Source: CBDANO01 sp965197665 (GTDB taxonomy: Bacteria > Chloroflexota > Dehalococcoidia > Lucifugimonadales > UBA3495). From it: a DNA stretch of 64,000 bases. This document shows, in pieces, positions 43,874 to 54,538 of the stretch (positions are counted from its first letter, which is position 1; each line of letters begins with the position of its first letter). Location of the stretch: the NCBI GenBank assembly GCA_965197665.1, contig CBDANO010000005.1, positions 620,001 through 684,000 of the forward strand, in the 5' to 3' direction. Both the position numbers and the translations under genes were made by a program. The notes beneath the pieces were generated by a model. It ran no database searches. It saw nothing but the letters and a program-made list of their open reading frames with translations, and was not told the origin of the DNA.

Positions 43874-45829
43874 TCATGGCGTCGCTTCCTCGGGAGTATC
43901 CGTAGCATCGGGTGCGGAGCTGACCTGAGTCCTGAAGGTCACCGAATCCAACTGGTTCTCGCAGGACGAGTCCGAGTAGAGGGTAGCCGTATATTCCTCG
44001 TCGGGGCTGAGTCCCAACAGTTGGACCTCTTCCTCTCCGGCGGGGACTTCGGCGCATGGGGCCTGCGCCCAAGTGAAAGCGGCGGACTCGGGAGCGTTGG
44101 AGATGACTATGAGCGCGGAGGTATCGGTGATTTCGGATATGCCGATGGACGGCGTAGGCACTAGCGTAGGGGTGGAAGTCGGTTCCGGCGTAGGTGTTGC
44201 TGTCGGTTCCGGCGTGATGATTAGTGGCGTGTCGACCCGCAGCATCAGCTTATCGCCGGCATTCCAAGGCTTCTCAGCCACAGGCCAGCTCAGGACGCTG
44301 CCGGTCTTGGTTGCGTCCGCCGCGTCCAGGGACAGGGTTACCGCGCCGTCCAGGGCAATGAAGTCGAGCTTACGGCCGGTCACGTCCAGGGTCAGCGTCG
44401 CCTCCACCTGGCCCGCCTCCCACTTGATCGGGCCGATGGTCGTGCTGCCGCCGACCGCCTCGCCGTCGGCGGTGGGGTCGAAGAAGGACTCGGCCAATAT
44501 GTCAGTCGTCGGGGCGGTCACGGTCACACGGCTATCAATCGTTTTCCGCTCAAGCTCGGAGTAGGCGTTGCAGAGAAGCCGGTCGGCAGACATTCCGTTA
44601 CGGAAGAACTGGTATTCACCTGAGGGGAGTGGGCGCGCCGTGCTCATGCGGCGCGTGAAGAAAATAGCGTCGGGGGGAGTACCGGGGTTGATCCCGCTGA
44701 ACAAGATGGTTGGCTCCGGGTCAAGGGTCTCGAATATGAAAAGGTCCTTGTCCTCGCCCTCCAGCCAGTGCCGCCCCATGTTGTCCGGGGGATACCCTAT
44801 GCCGAACCGGTCTTCCCAAACAACGGTCCCGGCGGGCTGGCCGGAACTAAGACTGTCCTCCGTCACGAATGTGGCCGTGCCTTCGTTGGCTATTTTCCAG
44901 AGAATCTTCCGCTCTTCGGTGTACTTCCGCTGGACGCAGGTCCGGTATTTTCGTGGGTTCGGAGCGGCATCGCCGCTGGCCCCGGACGCGCCCGGAACCG
45001 TGGCCTCAACCTCAAGCGCCGCGACTCTTGCCTTTAGTGCAGTCAGGGTTACGATCGGGGTGCTGCCGGTCTGCCCTGATGCGCCCCTCGCTGCGCCCCC
45101 GGGGGCGTCCAACAGGAAACGTTGCTCGTCAGTAGCGCCGGTCGCTCCTTCCGAAGAAGCCGCTGGCAACCACTCCTTGTGGTGCGGGCTGGCCACCGTA
45201 TAGGCGTCTTCGCCCCAATAGGCGAAGTTCCCGAAGTAGTACCGCCCACTCGGTAGTATCTCCGAGTCGAGGCCCCAGTTATCATTGAGGAAGACTATCG
45301 CTTCCCTGCCGTCCCAGCGTGTCTCCCGCTCCGCCACAAGTTCGGGCAACACAGCGCGGGCCTCCGCTTCGGTTGTGTAGCGATACCCCAGCAAGACGGC
45401 GGTTATTTCATCCGGGCTGCCGCCCTTGCCGTCCCGCAGGTATTCGAGCACCCGGAATCTGAACTCCAAGACGGCGTAAGGCCAGAGGTCACCGTGGCGG
45501 CCCACGATGGATTTCACCGTGGGTGTTGCGCTGAGTAACTGCACCCGCGCCACTGTATCCGCACGCAGGATGCTTTCGTCCAGAGAGGCTGCGCCGTAAT
45601 ACCTTTCAGGGTTGTGGGCCATGATTTCCGGTTCCGCCGGCGTCGGCGTGGGCGCCTCTGCCACTGCAAGTGTCGGCCCAAACGTGGGTGACTCGGTAGC
45701 TATCGGAGCCGAGGCTTCCTCTGGCGCCGCCGGCCTATCCAAGTCCTTGCCGCACCCGATGCTCAGCAGTAGGGTTGCACCCAGCAAGCTCAGCAGGAGA
45801 ACCGCCAGCGAGTATTTCCTGTTGGTCAT
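43874..45829 (-). CDS. large secreted lipoprotein of unknown function with an FnIII-like C-terminal domain
   Basis: The 651-residue protein has a lipoprotein signal (LLSLLGATLLLSIGC, lipobox LSIGC), a Pro/Thr-rich linker and a domain starting with SLDESILRADTVARVQLLS. A central region follows with YYFGNFAYWGEDAYTV and VWEDRFGIGYPPDNMGRHWLEGEDKDLFIF, then a short beta domain (TLTLDVTGRKLDFIALDGAVTLSLD). The end has a TPTPEPT linker and an FnIII-like domain (ISEITDTSALIVIS ... LSPDEEYTATLYSD). ATG 45829 has AAAGGAG nine bases before it; an ATG three codons earlier overlaps that site. It follows the metalloprotease gene by 38 bases and is probably cotranscribed. Confidence 0.65.
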   Translation of the reverse strand: MTNRKYSLAVLLLSLLGATLLLSIGCGKDLDRPAAPEEASAPIATESPTFGPTLAVAEAPTPTPAEPEIMAHNPERYYGAASLDESILRADTVARVQLLSATPTVKSIVGRHGDLWPYAVLEFRFRVLEYLRDGKGGSPDEITAVLLGYRYTTEAEARAVLPELVAERETRWDGREAIVFLNDNWGLDSEILPSGRYYFGNFAYWGEDAYTVASPHHKEWLPAASSEGATGATDEQRFLLDAPGGAARGASGQTGSTPIVTLTALKARVAALEVEATVPGASGASGDAAPNPRKYRTCVQRKYTEERKILWKIANEGTATFVTEDSLSSGQPAGTVVWEDRFGIGYPPDNMGRHWLEGEDKDLFIFETLDPEPTILFSGINPGTPPDAIFFTRRMSTARPLPSGEYQFFRNGMSADRLLCNAYSELERKTIDSRVTVTAPTTDILAESFFDPTADGEAVGGSTTIGPIKWEAGQVEATLTLDVTGRKLDFIALDGAVTLSLDAADATKTGSVLSWPVAEKPWNAGDKLMLRVDTPLIITPEPTATPTPEPTSTPTLVPTPSIGISEITDTSALIVISNAPESAAFTWAQAPCAEVPAGEEEVQLLGLSPDEEYTATLYSDSSCENQLDSVTFRTQVSSAPDATDTPEEATP

Positions 45830-45867
45830 GGTCCACATCTCCTTTCGGACCGTTTCCGTCACCGGCG

Positions 45868-47013
45868 TTACCAAGAACCGTCCGTCTCGTGATCTTCGTA
45901 GATGTCCTCCACCCCGTCCAGGTCTTGCGGCGATATGACCGGGATGGCTTTGTACGACGGGTTTTGCATGATGCCCTCGTATGCTGTATTCGAATACGGA
46001 ACATTTGACAGTCCAAGGGTATGGCCGAACTCGTGGGCCACCGTGAAGTCTATGACCCGCCACTCGGCCTCCGGCATCAACGCAACAGGCTGACCGTGCA
46101 ACGCCCAATCATCCGTCCAGATGTACCTCTTCGCAGGGAGTCGTCGATCTTTTGGGTCCACTAAGGCCGGGTCTTCCAGAATCAACGGTATATCCCCAAG
46201 TTTCTTTATGGGGACACCGCTCAGCCACACACAGGCATAGGAGTCGCCGTTCCGTGTCAAGCATGCGTGGTTCCTGTCCGCACGATAGTTGCCCACCAAC
46301 TTGACCGTCACCAGGAAGCCGTCCGCGTTGTCGTCGTCGCACGTCCCGGTGCCCGCTTCGCAAAGTTTCAAAATCGGCAATGTCCCCCGGCTGGCCAGCG
46401 CCCTGTTCCATAGGCCCAACGGGCCTGCGGCATCCGCCACGGCTTCGGTGAAGATGGATACCGTGTTCGACCTGCGCGGCCTACCCGTGACATCCATCGG
46501 GCCTACTCTGTACCTGACGACGTGATCGTGCTGATGCCAAGGATATTCGGGCGCCGGAGTCGGCGTGGGTGCCGGCGTAGGTGTAGGTGTAGGCGTTGGC
46601 GTAGGTGTGGGAGTAGGGGTTGGCGTATGCGTTGGTCTGGGCGGTCTGGGAGTAGGTGTAGGTGCCCGCGTCGGCGTGGCAGTGGGTACTGGCGTGGGTG
46701 TCGGCTTGGGCGTGGCAGTGGGTGCCGGGGTAGCTGTCGGCTTCGGCGTGGCAGTGGGTGCCGGGGTAGCTGTCGGCTTCGGCGTGGCAGTAGGTGCCGG
46801 GGTAGCTGTCGGCTTGGGCGTGGCGGTAGGTACTGGGGTAGGGGTCGGTGCAGGACGACACACAAGGATACCATGAGGCGGGATGCGATAGCAGTTCGCC
46901 GGAGGAGTAGGAGTGGGCGGGCAAACCGGTGGGCAAGTTTGGCCTGTCGCGCCTTCGTCTTCGGGCTCATGTGAGTCTGCCGTGGCCGACGACACAAACA
47001 CTATGACCGCCAC
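45868..47013 (-). CDS. secreted metzincin-like metalloprotease with a TP-rich stalk
   Basis: The 381-residue protein has a hydrophobic N-terminus, a long (about 110-residue) TPTATPKPTPTP stalk and a C-terminal protease domain. The zinc motif is AHEFGHTLGLSNVPYSN with a downstream Met-turn candidate (AYEGIMQNP). The third metzincin ligand position is Asn, where His or Asp is usual. The start is unclear: in this frame the signal sequence appears to begin upstream (LLCFAAVVAVIVFVSSATA) but no good start codon is present, so a GTG at 47013 is given. An ATG in another frame is near 47030. A lipoprotein gene lies directly downstream. Confidence 0.65.
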   Translation of the reverse strand: MAVIVFVSSATADSHEPEDEGATGQTCPPVCPPTPTPPANCYRIPPHGILVCRPAPTPTPVPTATPKPTATPAPTATPKPTATPAPTATPKPTATPAPTATPKPTPTPVPTATPTRAPTPTPRPPRPTHTPTPTPTPTPTPTPTPTPAPTPTPAPEYPWHQHDHVVRYRVGPMDVTGRPRRSNTVSIFTEAVADAAGPLGLWNRALASRGTLPILKLCEAGTGTCDDDNADGFLVTVKLVGNYRADRNHACLTRNGDSYACVWLSGVPIKKLGDIPLILEDPALVDPKDRRLPAKRYIWTDDWALHGQPVALMPEAEWRVIDFTVAHEFGHTLGLSNVPYSNTAYEGIMQNPSYKAIPVISPQDLDGVEDIYEDHETDGSW

Positions 47014-47426
47014 GACCGCCGCAAAGCATAATAGGCCGAGGACCGCGTGCGGGAAAGGGACCTCCCGGCCCCATACGTTAACCAGCCGGTACTAGTCTCA
47101 ACAAGCGCCCGAATTGACTCATTCGCTCTCCCCATCTCGTCCCACTATTACGTTCTTGCTGGTTTGGTCCCGCGCGAGCCGCCGGAGATTATAGTCCGCA
47201 CTCCGGCACTCGCTGCATAGCATCCGGCTCAGGGCTTGTGACGGTCGAAAGGCTGCTGGGCGAAGGTCTGTCCAACCAGCTACCGTAGACTGTCGTGGAA
47301 CCGGAGCGGGATTGGACGGATCGGAGGGATCCAGCCATCCCGGTCCGTTAACCGCATGCTCAGCTATTGTCCCTCTTCTACGCTATCGGCTATCCGTAAC
47401 ACACATCGAATGATCTAATCAGCCCA
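47014..47426. other. intergenic region without a gene
   Basis: About 410 bases between two minus-strand surface-protein genes. No coding sequence or RNA gene recognised. The promoter of the metalloprotease-lipoprotein pair should be at its left end. Confidence 0.4.
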
Positions 47427-48644
47427 TCAGACTCCCCGACGGCGTCCGGTCCGGTAAACCAAGAAGAACAGCAGCCCCAGGGCGATTAACAGGCCGATGC
47501 TTCCCAGCGGGGCGGCGATGCTTACGATGAGCCCTGTGTTTGACGAGTCCTTTTCGCCGGCTAGGACCAGATTTACCCGGGCCTCCGGTTTCGTCGGCGG
47601 CTGGGCGTCCCCGTCCGGCGACGGCATACCCTCTACTATATCCATGCTCCGGACTTCCCCTTGCCCCTCCAGAAAGTCCAGGGCCTGCCTGAAATCGTTG
47701 GTAAAGAGCCGGATGGATAGCTCGGCTTGTTCGCGGTCGCCCCGTTGCGACAAGAATACCCGGTCGAGGACCCCGTTCAGAGAGGACACTAGGCCTTTGA
47801 CCCGGGATACGGTTCCGGTAACGTCCGACACCTCCACGGCCAGCGAGGCCGAAGGAGGCTCTCCGTCGTTCAAGTCCGGCGGGGATAACGATACGTTGAT
47901 AGTCGCTAGGGCCACCCGGCGCTCCAGGAAGTTAAGCTGTCCTTGAATCCTCTCGATCTCGGACCTGACTCTGGCCAACTCCCGTTCGATGGTCAGGATC
48001 TCGCTGACTTGGGAGGCCCTCTCCAGTAGCTTCAGAAGGCTTTCCTCCTCTCTGAGGGCGCTCTTTAGACGGGCTTCCAAGTCGATGAACTGCTCGGACA
48101 CGTCCTCCGATCCCAAGTCCCTGCTTAGCACAATACCCAAGGCCTCGATCCGCTCCAAGGCCTTAGAAAATTCGTCTTGAGGGACGCGGACCGTCACGTT
48201 AGCCTGCTGATAGCCCGGTCCTCCGAAGCTGGACAGTTGTTCCACGAACCCCCCCAAGCTCTCGGCCACGAGCCGGACTTGGGTGATCGCCCCTTCCACT
48301 TCCTCAACCTCCAGAGACAAAAAAGCCGTTGAAATGATTTTGCGCTGGACCGTCCGCAGAGAGGCCGACGACTCGAGTGATCCCCGCCCGCTGGCCTCAG
48401 TTATGGGGGCGGCCATGGCGGCCTCCGGCGCGGGCGTCGCCTGTGCATACGTGTCGTCGAGGGCCGGTCCTTCTCCGAAGACCTCTACCTCTTTGAGGAC
48501 CTCCATTTCTTCGAGCATCTCGCTATCAGCCGTCATCGACCTCTCGGTCATAACCGCTTCTTTCTGCTCTCCGTCCAGCCCTCCGCCGCAAGCTAATATA
48601 ACCACCAAGAGCAGCATCGCTCCACAGACGAGAACTTTACGCAT
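47427..48644 (-). CDS. DUF4349 domain lipoprotein
   Basis: The 405-residue protein starts MRKVLVCGAMLLLVVILACGGG, a lipoprotein signal. After a low-complexity acidic linker comes the DUF4349 domain: RKIISTAFLSLEVEEVEGAITQV, GGFVEQLSSFGG, NVTVRVPQDEFSKALERIEALG, EDVSEQFIDLEARLKSALREEESLLKLLERA and RVRSEIERIQGQLNFLERRVALATINVSL. A C-terminal transmembrane helix (VSIAAPLGSIGLLIALGLLFFLVY) is followed by RTGRRRG. The coiled coil in the middle is typical. The role is unknown; such proteins are envelope-associated. ATG 48644 follows GGAGG. Confidence 0.8.
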   Translation of the reverse strand: MRKVLVCGAMLLLVVILACGGGLDGEQKEAVMTERSMTADSEMLEEMEVLKEVEVFGEGPALDDTYAQATPAPEAAMAAPITEASGRGSLESSASLRTVQRKIISTAFLSLEVEEVEGAITQVRLVAESLGGFVEQLSSFGGPGYQQANVTVRVPQDEFSKALERIEALGIVLSRDLGSEDVSEQFIDLEARLKSALREEESLLKLLERASQVSEILTIERELARVRSEIERIQGQLNFLERRVALATINVSLSPPDLNDGEPPSASLAVEVSDVTGTVSRVKGLVSSLNGVLDRVFLSQRGDREQAELSIRLFTNDFRQALDFLEGQGEVRSMDIVEGMPSPDGDAQPPTKPEARVNLVLAGEKDSSNTGLIVSIAAPLGSIGLLIALGLLFFLVYRTGRRRGV

Positions 48645-48960
48645 AACACTACCTCCGACGCCAGTATTGGTATTATAGACGTAAGTAAAGGCCGCATGGT
48701 TCCCGAAAGGCATGAAGACGTGAGCAGTAGCTTGCTCCGCTTGGGCTCGCTCCCCTGAATTGTTGTATTGCGGGGAATTGAAGCGTCCCCTAGACCGATT
48801 CTAAGGAGACACCGGGGAGACGCCGGCGGCCGTCGAGTAACGGAGAAGTTCCGGCCTTGGCCCAGGGGCGGTGTCGCTACCCTTGGGGCCTGACCGGCAA
48901 TGGCCTATACTGTAATGCCCGCCTTTGTTTCTAAAGGGACTCGGGCCAGCGGAGGCGATT
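48645..48960. other. divergent intergenic region
   Basis: About 315 bases between the divergent DUF4349 and HTH genes, holding the promoters of both. No RNA gene seen. Confidence 0.4.
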
Positions 48961-49365
48961 GTGGAAAGGGTATCCATCCAAGAAGCGTCGTTGCGCCTGA
49001 ACGTGTCCCAGCGCACCATCAGGGAGTGCATCCGCAACGGCGACCTCAAGGCTTTCAGGCAGGCAGGCCCTCGAAGCGAGCAGTGGGTAGTGGAGCTTCC
49101 CGAGGACGGTTGGGTGGACCCGTACAAGAAGTCCTACTTGGAGCTGAACCAGCGATTGCCCCAATGGTGGTGGGCCAACGAAGCCAAGATGGGAAAGGTC
49201 CACTACATCCAGGACCTGGGAGTGGAGGAGATAGAACCCGTCTACTTGTGCGGACTCCGCAGCAATAATATCTGGAGCGCGGCGGGCCATTCCGAAGAAG
49301 ACCGGTGCGCCAAGTGCGTCGAAGCGGCCAACGAGCGGGGGCTGCCCATAGAGCCTCGGACCTGA
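48961..49365 (+). CDS. small HTH (excisionase/MerR-type) domain protein
   Basis: The 134-residue protein starts with VSIQEASLRLNVSQRTIRECIRNGDLKAFRQ, the winged HTH of MerR/excisionase-type DNA-binding domains. SEQWVVELPEDGWVDP and a unique second half (QWWWANEAKMGKVHYIQDLGVEEIEPVYLCGLRSNNIW, with a CAKC pair near the end that could bind a metal) follow. The GTG at 48961 follows GGAGG. The function is unknown; a DNA-binding regulator is likely. No recombinase partner is adjacent. Confidence 0.65.
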   Translation: MERVSIQEASLRLNVSQRTIRECIRNGDLKAFRQAGPRSEQWVVELPEDGWVDPYKKSYLELNQRLPQWWWANEAKMGKVHYIQDLGVEEIEPVYLCGLRSNNIWSAAGHSEEDRCAKCVEAANERGLPIEPRT

Positions 49366-49393
49366 AGCTCAGGAGCAAATCTCAGCCCGATGT

Positions 49394-49475
49394 TGAAAAA
49401 GTTCCCTCTCCCATCCCCTCATTCTAACCTTCTCCCCAGGGAGAAGGGATTTTTGAAACGCCTATTTAGCCGAGA
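49394..49475. repeat. dispersed intergenic repeat, copy 1
   Basis: TTGAAAAAGTTCCCTCTCCC, a CTTCTCCCCAGGGAGAAGGG hairpin and TTTTTGAAACGCCTATTTAG. The same parts in the same order occur at 61611-61754, and a partial copy is near 32228-32253 in inverse orientation. Confidence 0.7.
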
Positions 49476-49495
49476 GGCGGCGGGCTGATCCCGCC

Positions 49496-50902
<1,407 letters not shown>

Positions 50903-51054
50903 GGAATCACTCTCCTTACTATCAGTTCCCGTATTCTACCTTGACCGCAACTGCTGATAGTTTATTATTGGATTGGAGTTAGCTCAACACGTTTTGATTC
51001 GAAGCGAAGTCCGGGTCGAACCAGGTCCGGTCAAAACCGATTCGGGGGTGCGTC

Positions 51055-52698
51055 ATGGCGGAGATGAGCGGGGCCCAAGCCTTGAGCCGTTCCTTGGCCC
51101 GTGAGGGAGTGGAGGTAATATTCGCTCTTCCCGGCGTGCAAATCATGGACGCCTTCGACGCCCTCTACGCCGAGCCCGGTATCCGGTTGGTCTTGGTGCG
51201 GCACGAACAGTCGGTCACTTTCATGGCCGACGGCTACGCCCGGGCCAGCGGGAGGCCCGGGGTAGGCCTGGTAGTGCCCGGTCCAGGGGCCCTCAACGCC
51301 ACCGCCGGGCTGGGCACCGCCTACGCCACGTCGTCGCCGGTCCTGTTGGTCAGCGGGCAAATTGAAAGCTACAACCTGGGTAAAAACCGGGGCGCTCTTC
51401 ACGAAATCGGCGAACAATTGGACGTTTTCCGGCACTTGACCAAGTGGTGCGCCCGCGCCGCTAACGTTGAGGAAATTCCCGGCCTGGTCCATGCCGCCGT
51501 GGGCCATCTTTCCACCGGCAGGCCCCGCCCGGTAGAGATCGAGGTCCCATGGGACGTGCTGCCCGCCGCCGCCGAAGTGGAGTTGATAGAACGGGAGAAT
51601 TACCCCAAGCAACCCCCGGAACCCGCCGACGCCAAGAGGGCGGCGGAATTATTGGCCGCCGCCCAGAGGCCCCTGATTTGGGCCGGAGGGGGCGCCCGCG
51701 AGGCCGGCCTTTCCGTCGAACTGCTGGAGTTGGCTCAAGCCCTCAACGCTCCGGTCATTACCACGCCGGAGGGCAAGGGAGCGATACCCGAGGACAACCC
51801 CCTTGCCCTTGGCGCTTACTACTACGGCCACGGCCCGGTAAGCAGGGCCTTGCCCCAAGCGGACGTTATTCTCGCCGTGGGAAGCCGGTTACATTTTTCC
51901 CCGAAACTCCCCTGGGATATCCAGCCCCATCAGAAGCTCATCCAAATCGACGCCGATGCCGAGGAAGTAGGCCGCAATTTGCCGGTAACGGTGGGTATTA
52001 CCGCAGACGGCAGGCTAGGCCTGCAAGCCCTGTTGGAACAACTGGGAGGCAAGACCTCCGCCAGCCGGTGGAGCGGCAAGGACTTGGCCAGCATCCGTCA
52101 AGAGACGTACCAAGAGCTAAGGGAGATGGCGCCGGACTCTATAGAGATCATAGAGGCCATGCGGAGGGAATTGGATGACGACGCGGTCCTGGTCAGCGGG
52201 ACGACCCAAATCGGTTACTGGAGCCACCTGGCTTTCCCCGCCCTCCGCCCCCGCTCCTACATCACCTCCGGGTACTTCGCAACCCTGGGTTACGCCTTTC
52301 CGACCGCCTTGGGAGCAAAGGTGGGCAGCCCTCACCGCCAGGTCGTAGCCACTATCGGGGACGGCGGCTTCGCTTATGCCGCCAGCGAGTTGGCCACCGC
52401 CGTCCAAGAAGAGATCAACACCGTTACCATCGTTTTCAACAACGAAGCCTTGGGCGCATCCAACAACGATCAGCACCAGCGTTTCGGCGGGCGGGTCATA
52501 GGAACGCGGCTCCATAACCCAGACTTTGCCCGGTTGGCCGAAGTTTACGGAGCGCTGGGAATACGCCTCTCCGGGCACCAGGAACTGGGAGACGCCCTCA
52601 GGGCCGCGCTCCGTGCCCAACGGCCGGTAGTAATTGAAGTGCCGTTGCCCATCTCGACGCCGCCTTTCCAGATACCGCCCCGTGGAGCCGTAAAGTAA
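51055..52698 (+). CDS. thiamine-diphosphate enzyme related to acetolactate synthase
   Basis: The 547-residue protein is of the IlvB/POX family but distant from the two other copies. It has FALPGVQIMDAFDALY, the catalytic Glu region RHEQSVTFMADGYARASGRPG, GPGALNATAGLGTAYATSSPVLLVSGQ and a TPP motif GDGGFAYAASELATAVQEEINTVTIVFNNEALGASNNDQ. The GMRFDDR-type FAD-binding loop of ALS is absent (here VGSRLHFSPK). The reaction may be a 2-oxoacid decarboxylation or benzaldehyde-lyase-like carboligation. No T-box is seen. A small gene and mtaB follow. Confidence 0.85.
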   Translation: MAEMSGAQALSRSLAREGVEVIFALPGVQIMDAFDALYAEPGIRLVLVRHEQSVTFMADGYARASGRPGVGLVVPGPGALNATAGLGTAYATSSPVLLVSGQIESYNLGKNRGALHEIGEQLDVFRHLTKWCARAANVEEIPGLVHAAVGHLSTGRPRPVEIEVPWDVLPAAAEVELIERENYPKQPPEPADAKRAAELLAAAQRPLIWAGGGAREAGLSVELLELAQALNAPVITTPEGKGAIPEDNPLALGAYYYGHGPVSRALPQADVILAVGSRLHFSPKLPWDIQPHQKLIQIDADAEEVGRNLPVTVGITADGRLGLQALLEQLGGKTSASRWSGKDLASIRQETYQELREMAPDSIEIIEAMRRELDDDAVLVSGTTQIGYWSHLAFPALRPRSYITSGYFATLGYAFPTALGAKVGSPHRQVVATIGDGGFAYAASELATAVQEEINTVTIVFNNEALGASNNDQHQRFGGRVIGTRLHNPDFARLAEVYGALGIRLSGHQELGDALRAALRAQRPVVIEVPLPISTPPFQIPPRGAVK

Positions 52699-52730
52699 CC
52701 TGTTCCCACCTCAGTCTCCGCCGCTAAGCT

Positions 52731-53147
52731 ATGTCCGTAGATTCCAAAAACCAACTCACCCGGTACCGCCAGCGGAGCCTTCACCTGCTGCAAAGCGCAA
52801 TCAGCCAAATGCAGGGGGGCCGGTGGTCTCGATCGGAAGATTTGCTGTGGGGCAGCCTCACCTTGGCGGTGAAAGGTGTGGCCCTGAGCCGGGGACAGCA
52901 ACTAACCGGCGAGGCCCAGGTCCGAGAATACGCTGCGCAACTGGGCCGGGAGCGGCGCGACCGGCGGGTCCGCGACGCTTTCGATCAACTGGCCAAATTT
53001 GCCGAGTCGATAGAAGATATACGCGAACCTCGCTTCAGACTCGACCGGTTGTTGTCCATAATCGATGACATTAGCGCGGCGGTGGACCGCCTCTGGGAGA
53101 TGGCACCCATTGCTGACACAGAGGATGCGGAGTATGGCCCCAAATAG
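52731..53147 (+). CDS. small helical protein, PaREP1/HEPN-like
   Basis: The 138-residue all-helical protein has a pattern (RYRQRSLHLLQSAISQM ... RSEDLLWGSLTLAVKGVALSRG ... RDAFDQLAKFAESIEDI) like PaREP1/HEPN-type helical bundles. The fit is by general pattern only. It follows the TPP-enzyme gene by 32 bases and overlaps the start of mtaB by 14, so all three may be one operon. Confidence 0.4.
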   Translation: MSVDSKNQLTRYRQRSLHLLQSAISQMQGGRWSRSEDLLWGSLTLAVKGVALSRGQQLTGEAQVREYAAQLGRERRDRRVRDAFDQLAKFAESIEDIREPRFRLDRLLSIIDDISAAVDRLWEMAPIADTEDAEYGPK

Positions 53148-54519
53148 CGCTTTTCCCGCTTTTCCAATCACGGCGGCGCCATCCTCGCCAAGGTCTCGCC
53201 CGGCGGTGGCCATCCACACCCACGGCTGCAAGTTGAACCAAGCCGACAGCGAGCTGTTGAGCCGCTGCTTCACCGGGGCGGGCTACCAAGTTGTGAATTG
53301 GATGGCCGGGGCCGACGTCTTGGTGCTGAACACCTGCACCGTTACCGCAGCCGCCGACGCAAAGGCCCGGCAAGCATTGCGGGCCGCCCGCCGCACCAAC
53401 AGTGAAGCCGTCATCGTGGCTACCGGCTGCTACGCTGAGAGGGCCGCCGACCAATTGGCCCAAGTCGAAGGGGTCTCTCTCGTCGTGGGTAATTCAGGGA
53501 AAGACCAACTGGTCGCCTCGGTAACCGCAATGCTGGCCGAACGCGCCGGGGGGCAAGACACCGGCGTACCCGCTCCGGCTGTCCCGGAATCAGCGGGGGC
53601 GGCGCTGGCCGCAGACGCCTTGCGGCGGTCCCCCCGGGGCCGGAGCCGGTCCATGATCAAGATACAAGAGGGGTGCGATCAGATATGCGCCTACTGCATC
53701 GTACCCAAAGTACGGGGGCGGGAGCGCAGTATTTCCCTGGAAGCCCTGCTGTCCGAGATCAATCTCCGCGTTGAAGAGGGCTGCCGGGAAGTGGTGCTGA
53801 CCGGCACCCAGTTGGGTACCTACGGCCACGACCTTGAAGGTCGCAGCCTGAAGGGTCTCTTGAGAGGAATCCTAGACGGAAGCCCCGTGCCCCGGCTCCG
53901 GGTGTCGTCGCTGCAGCCCCAAGAGATCACGGCCGAGCTGTTGGAGTTGTGGTCAGACCCCCGGCTATGCCCTCACTTCCACGTGCCCCTCCAGAGCGGC
54001 AGCAACCGGATACTGCGCTCCATGCGCCGCCGCTATGATACGGCCCAATTCGCCCGCACGGTGGAAGAAATCCGCCGCGCGTGGCCCGACGCCGGAATTA
54101 CTACCGATGTTATCGTGGGGTTCCCCGGCGAAGGCGAAGCGGAGTACCGGGAGAGCCGGCAGCTCGCTGCGGCTATGGGGTTCAGCGCCATGCACGTATT
54201 CCCCTTCTCTCCCAGACCGGGCACCAGCGCCGCCTACCTCAATGACTCGGTACCGGCCCGCGTGAAGAAGGACCGCGCCGCCGGCATGGCCCTGGTGGCC
54301 GCGGACGGGTTCCGCGCCTTCCGTACCCAACAATTGGGGCGCGCCCGGCCCGTGCTATGGGAGTCGGCGGCAAGGTCCGGAAAGCTATCCGTCTGGGGAG
54401 GCTTGACCGATAACTATATTCGAGTCCGCACTGAGGACGAGCGGGACCTGCGAAACGCGATCACCGGGGCGCGGCTTTTGGAGTTGGCCGGCGATCACGT
54501 AATCAGCAAGGTTGCGTGA
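53134..54519 (+). CDS. mtaB: tRNA t6A37 methylthiotransferase
   Basis: The 461-residue radical SAM enzyme adds a methylthio group to t6A37 in tRNA. The N-terminal MTTase domain supplies three cysteines (HTHGCKLNQAD, LNTCTVT, VATGCYAE). The radical SAM motif is GCDQICAYC (CxxxCxxC), with VPKVRGRERS, GTQLGTYGHD and PHFHVPLQSGSN...MRR. The TRAM domain at the end is recognisable but diverged. It fits MtaB better than MiaB by these N-terminal motifs. It complements tsaD at 39.8 kb in the same modification pathway. The ATG at 53134 removes an upstream extension. Confidence 0.9.
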   Translation: MAPNSAFPAFPITAAPSSPRSRPAVAIHTHGCKLNQADSELLSRCFTGAGYQVVNWMAGADVLVLNTCTVTAAADAKARQALRAARRTNSEAVIVATGCYAERAADQLAQVEGVSLVVGNSGKDQLVASVTAMLAERAGGQDTGVPAPAVPESAGAALAADALRRSPRGRSRSMIKIQEGCDQICAYCIVPKVRGRERSISLEALLSEINLRVEEGCREVVLTGTQLGTYGHDLEGRSLKGLLRGILDGSPVPRLRVSSLQPQEITAELLELWSDPRLCPHFHVPLQSGSNRILRSMRRRYDTAQFARTVEEIRRAWPDAGITTDVIVGFPGEGEAEYRESRQLAAAMGFSAMHVFPFSPRPGTSAAYLNDSVPARVKKDRAAGMALVAADGFRAFRTQQLGRARPVLWESAARSGKLSVWGGLTDNYIRVRTEDERDLRNAITGARLLELAGDHVISKVA

Positions 54520-54538
54520 CCCCGGACCCGTCGAAGGC

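Noticed and set aside
46522..46974. Plus-strand Arg/Gly-rich frames
   Set aside because: They mirror the TP repeats of the metalloprotease stalk.
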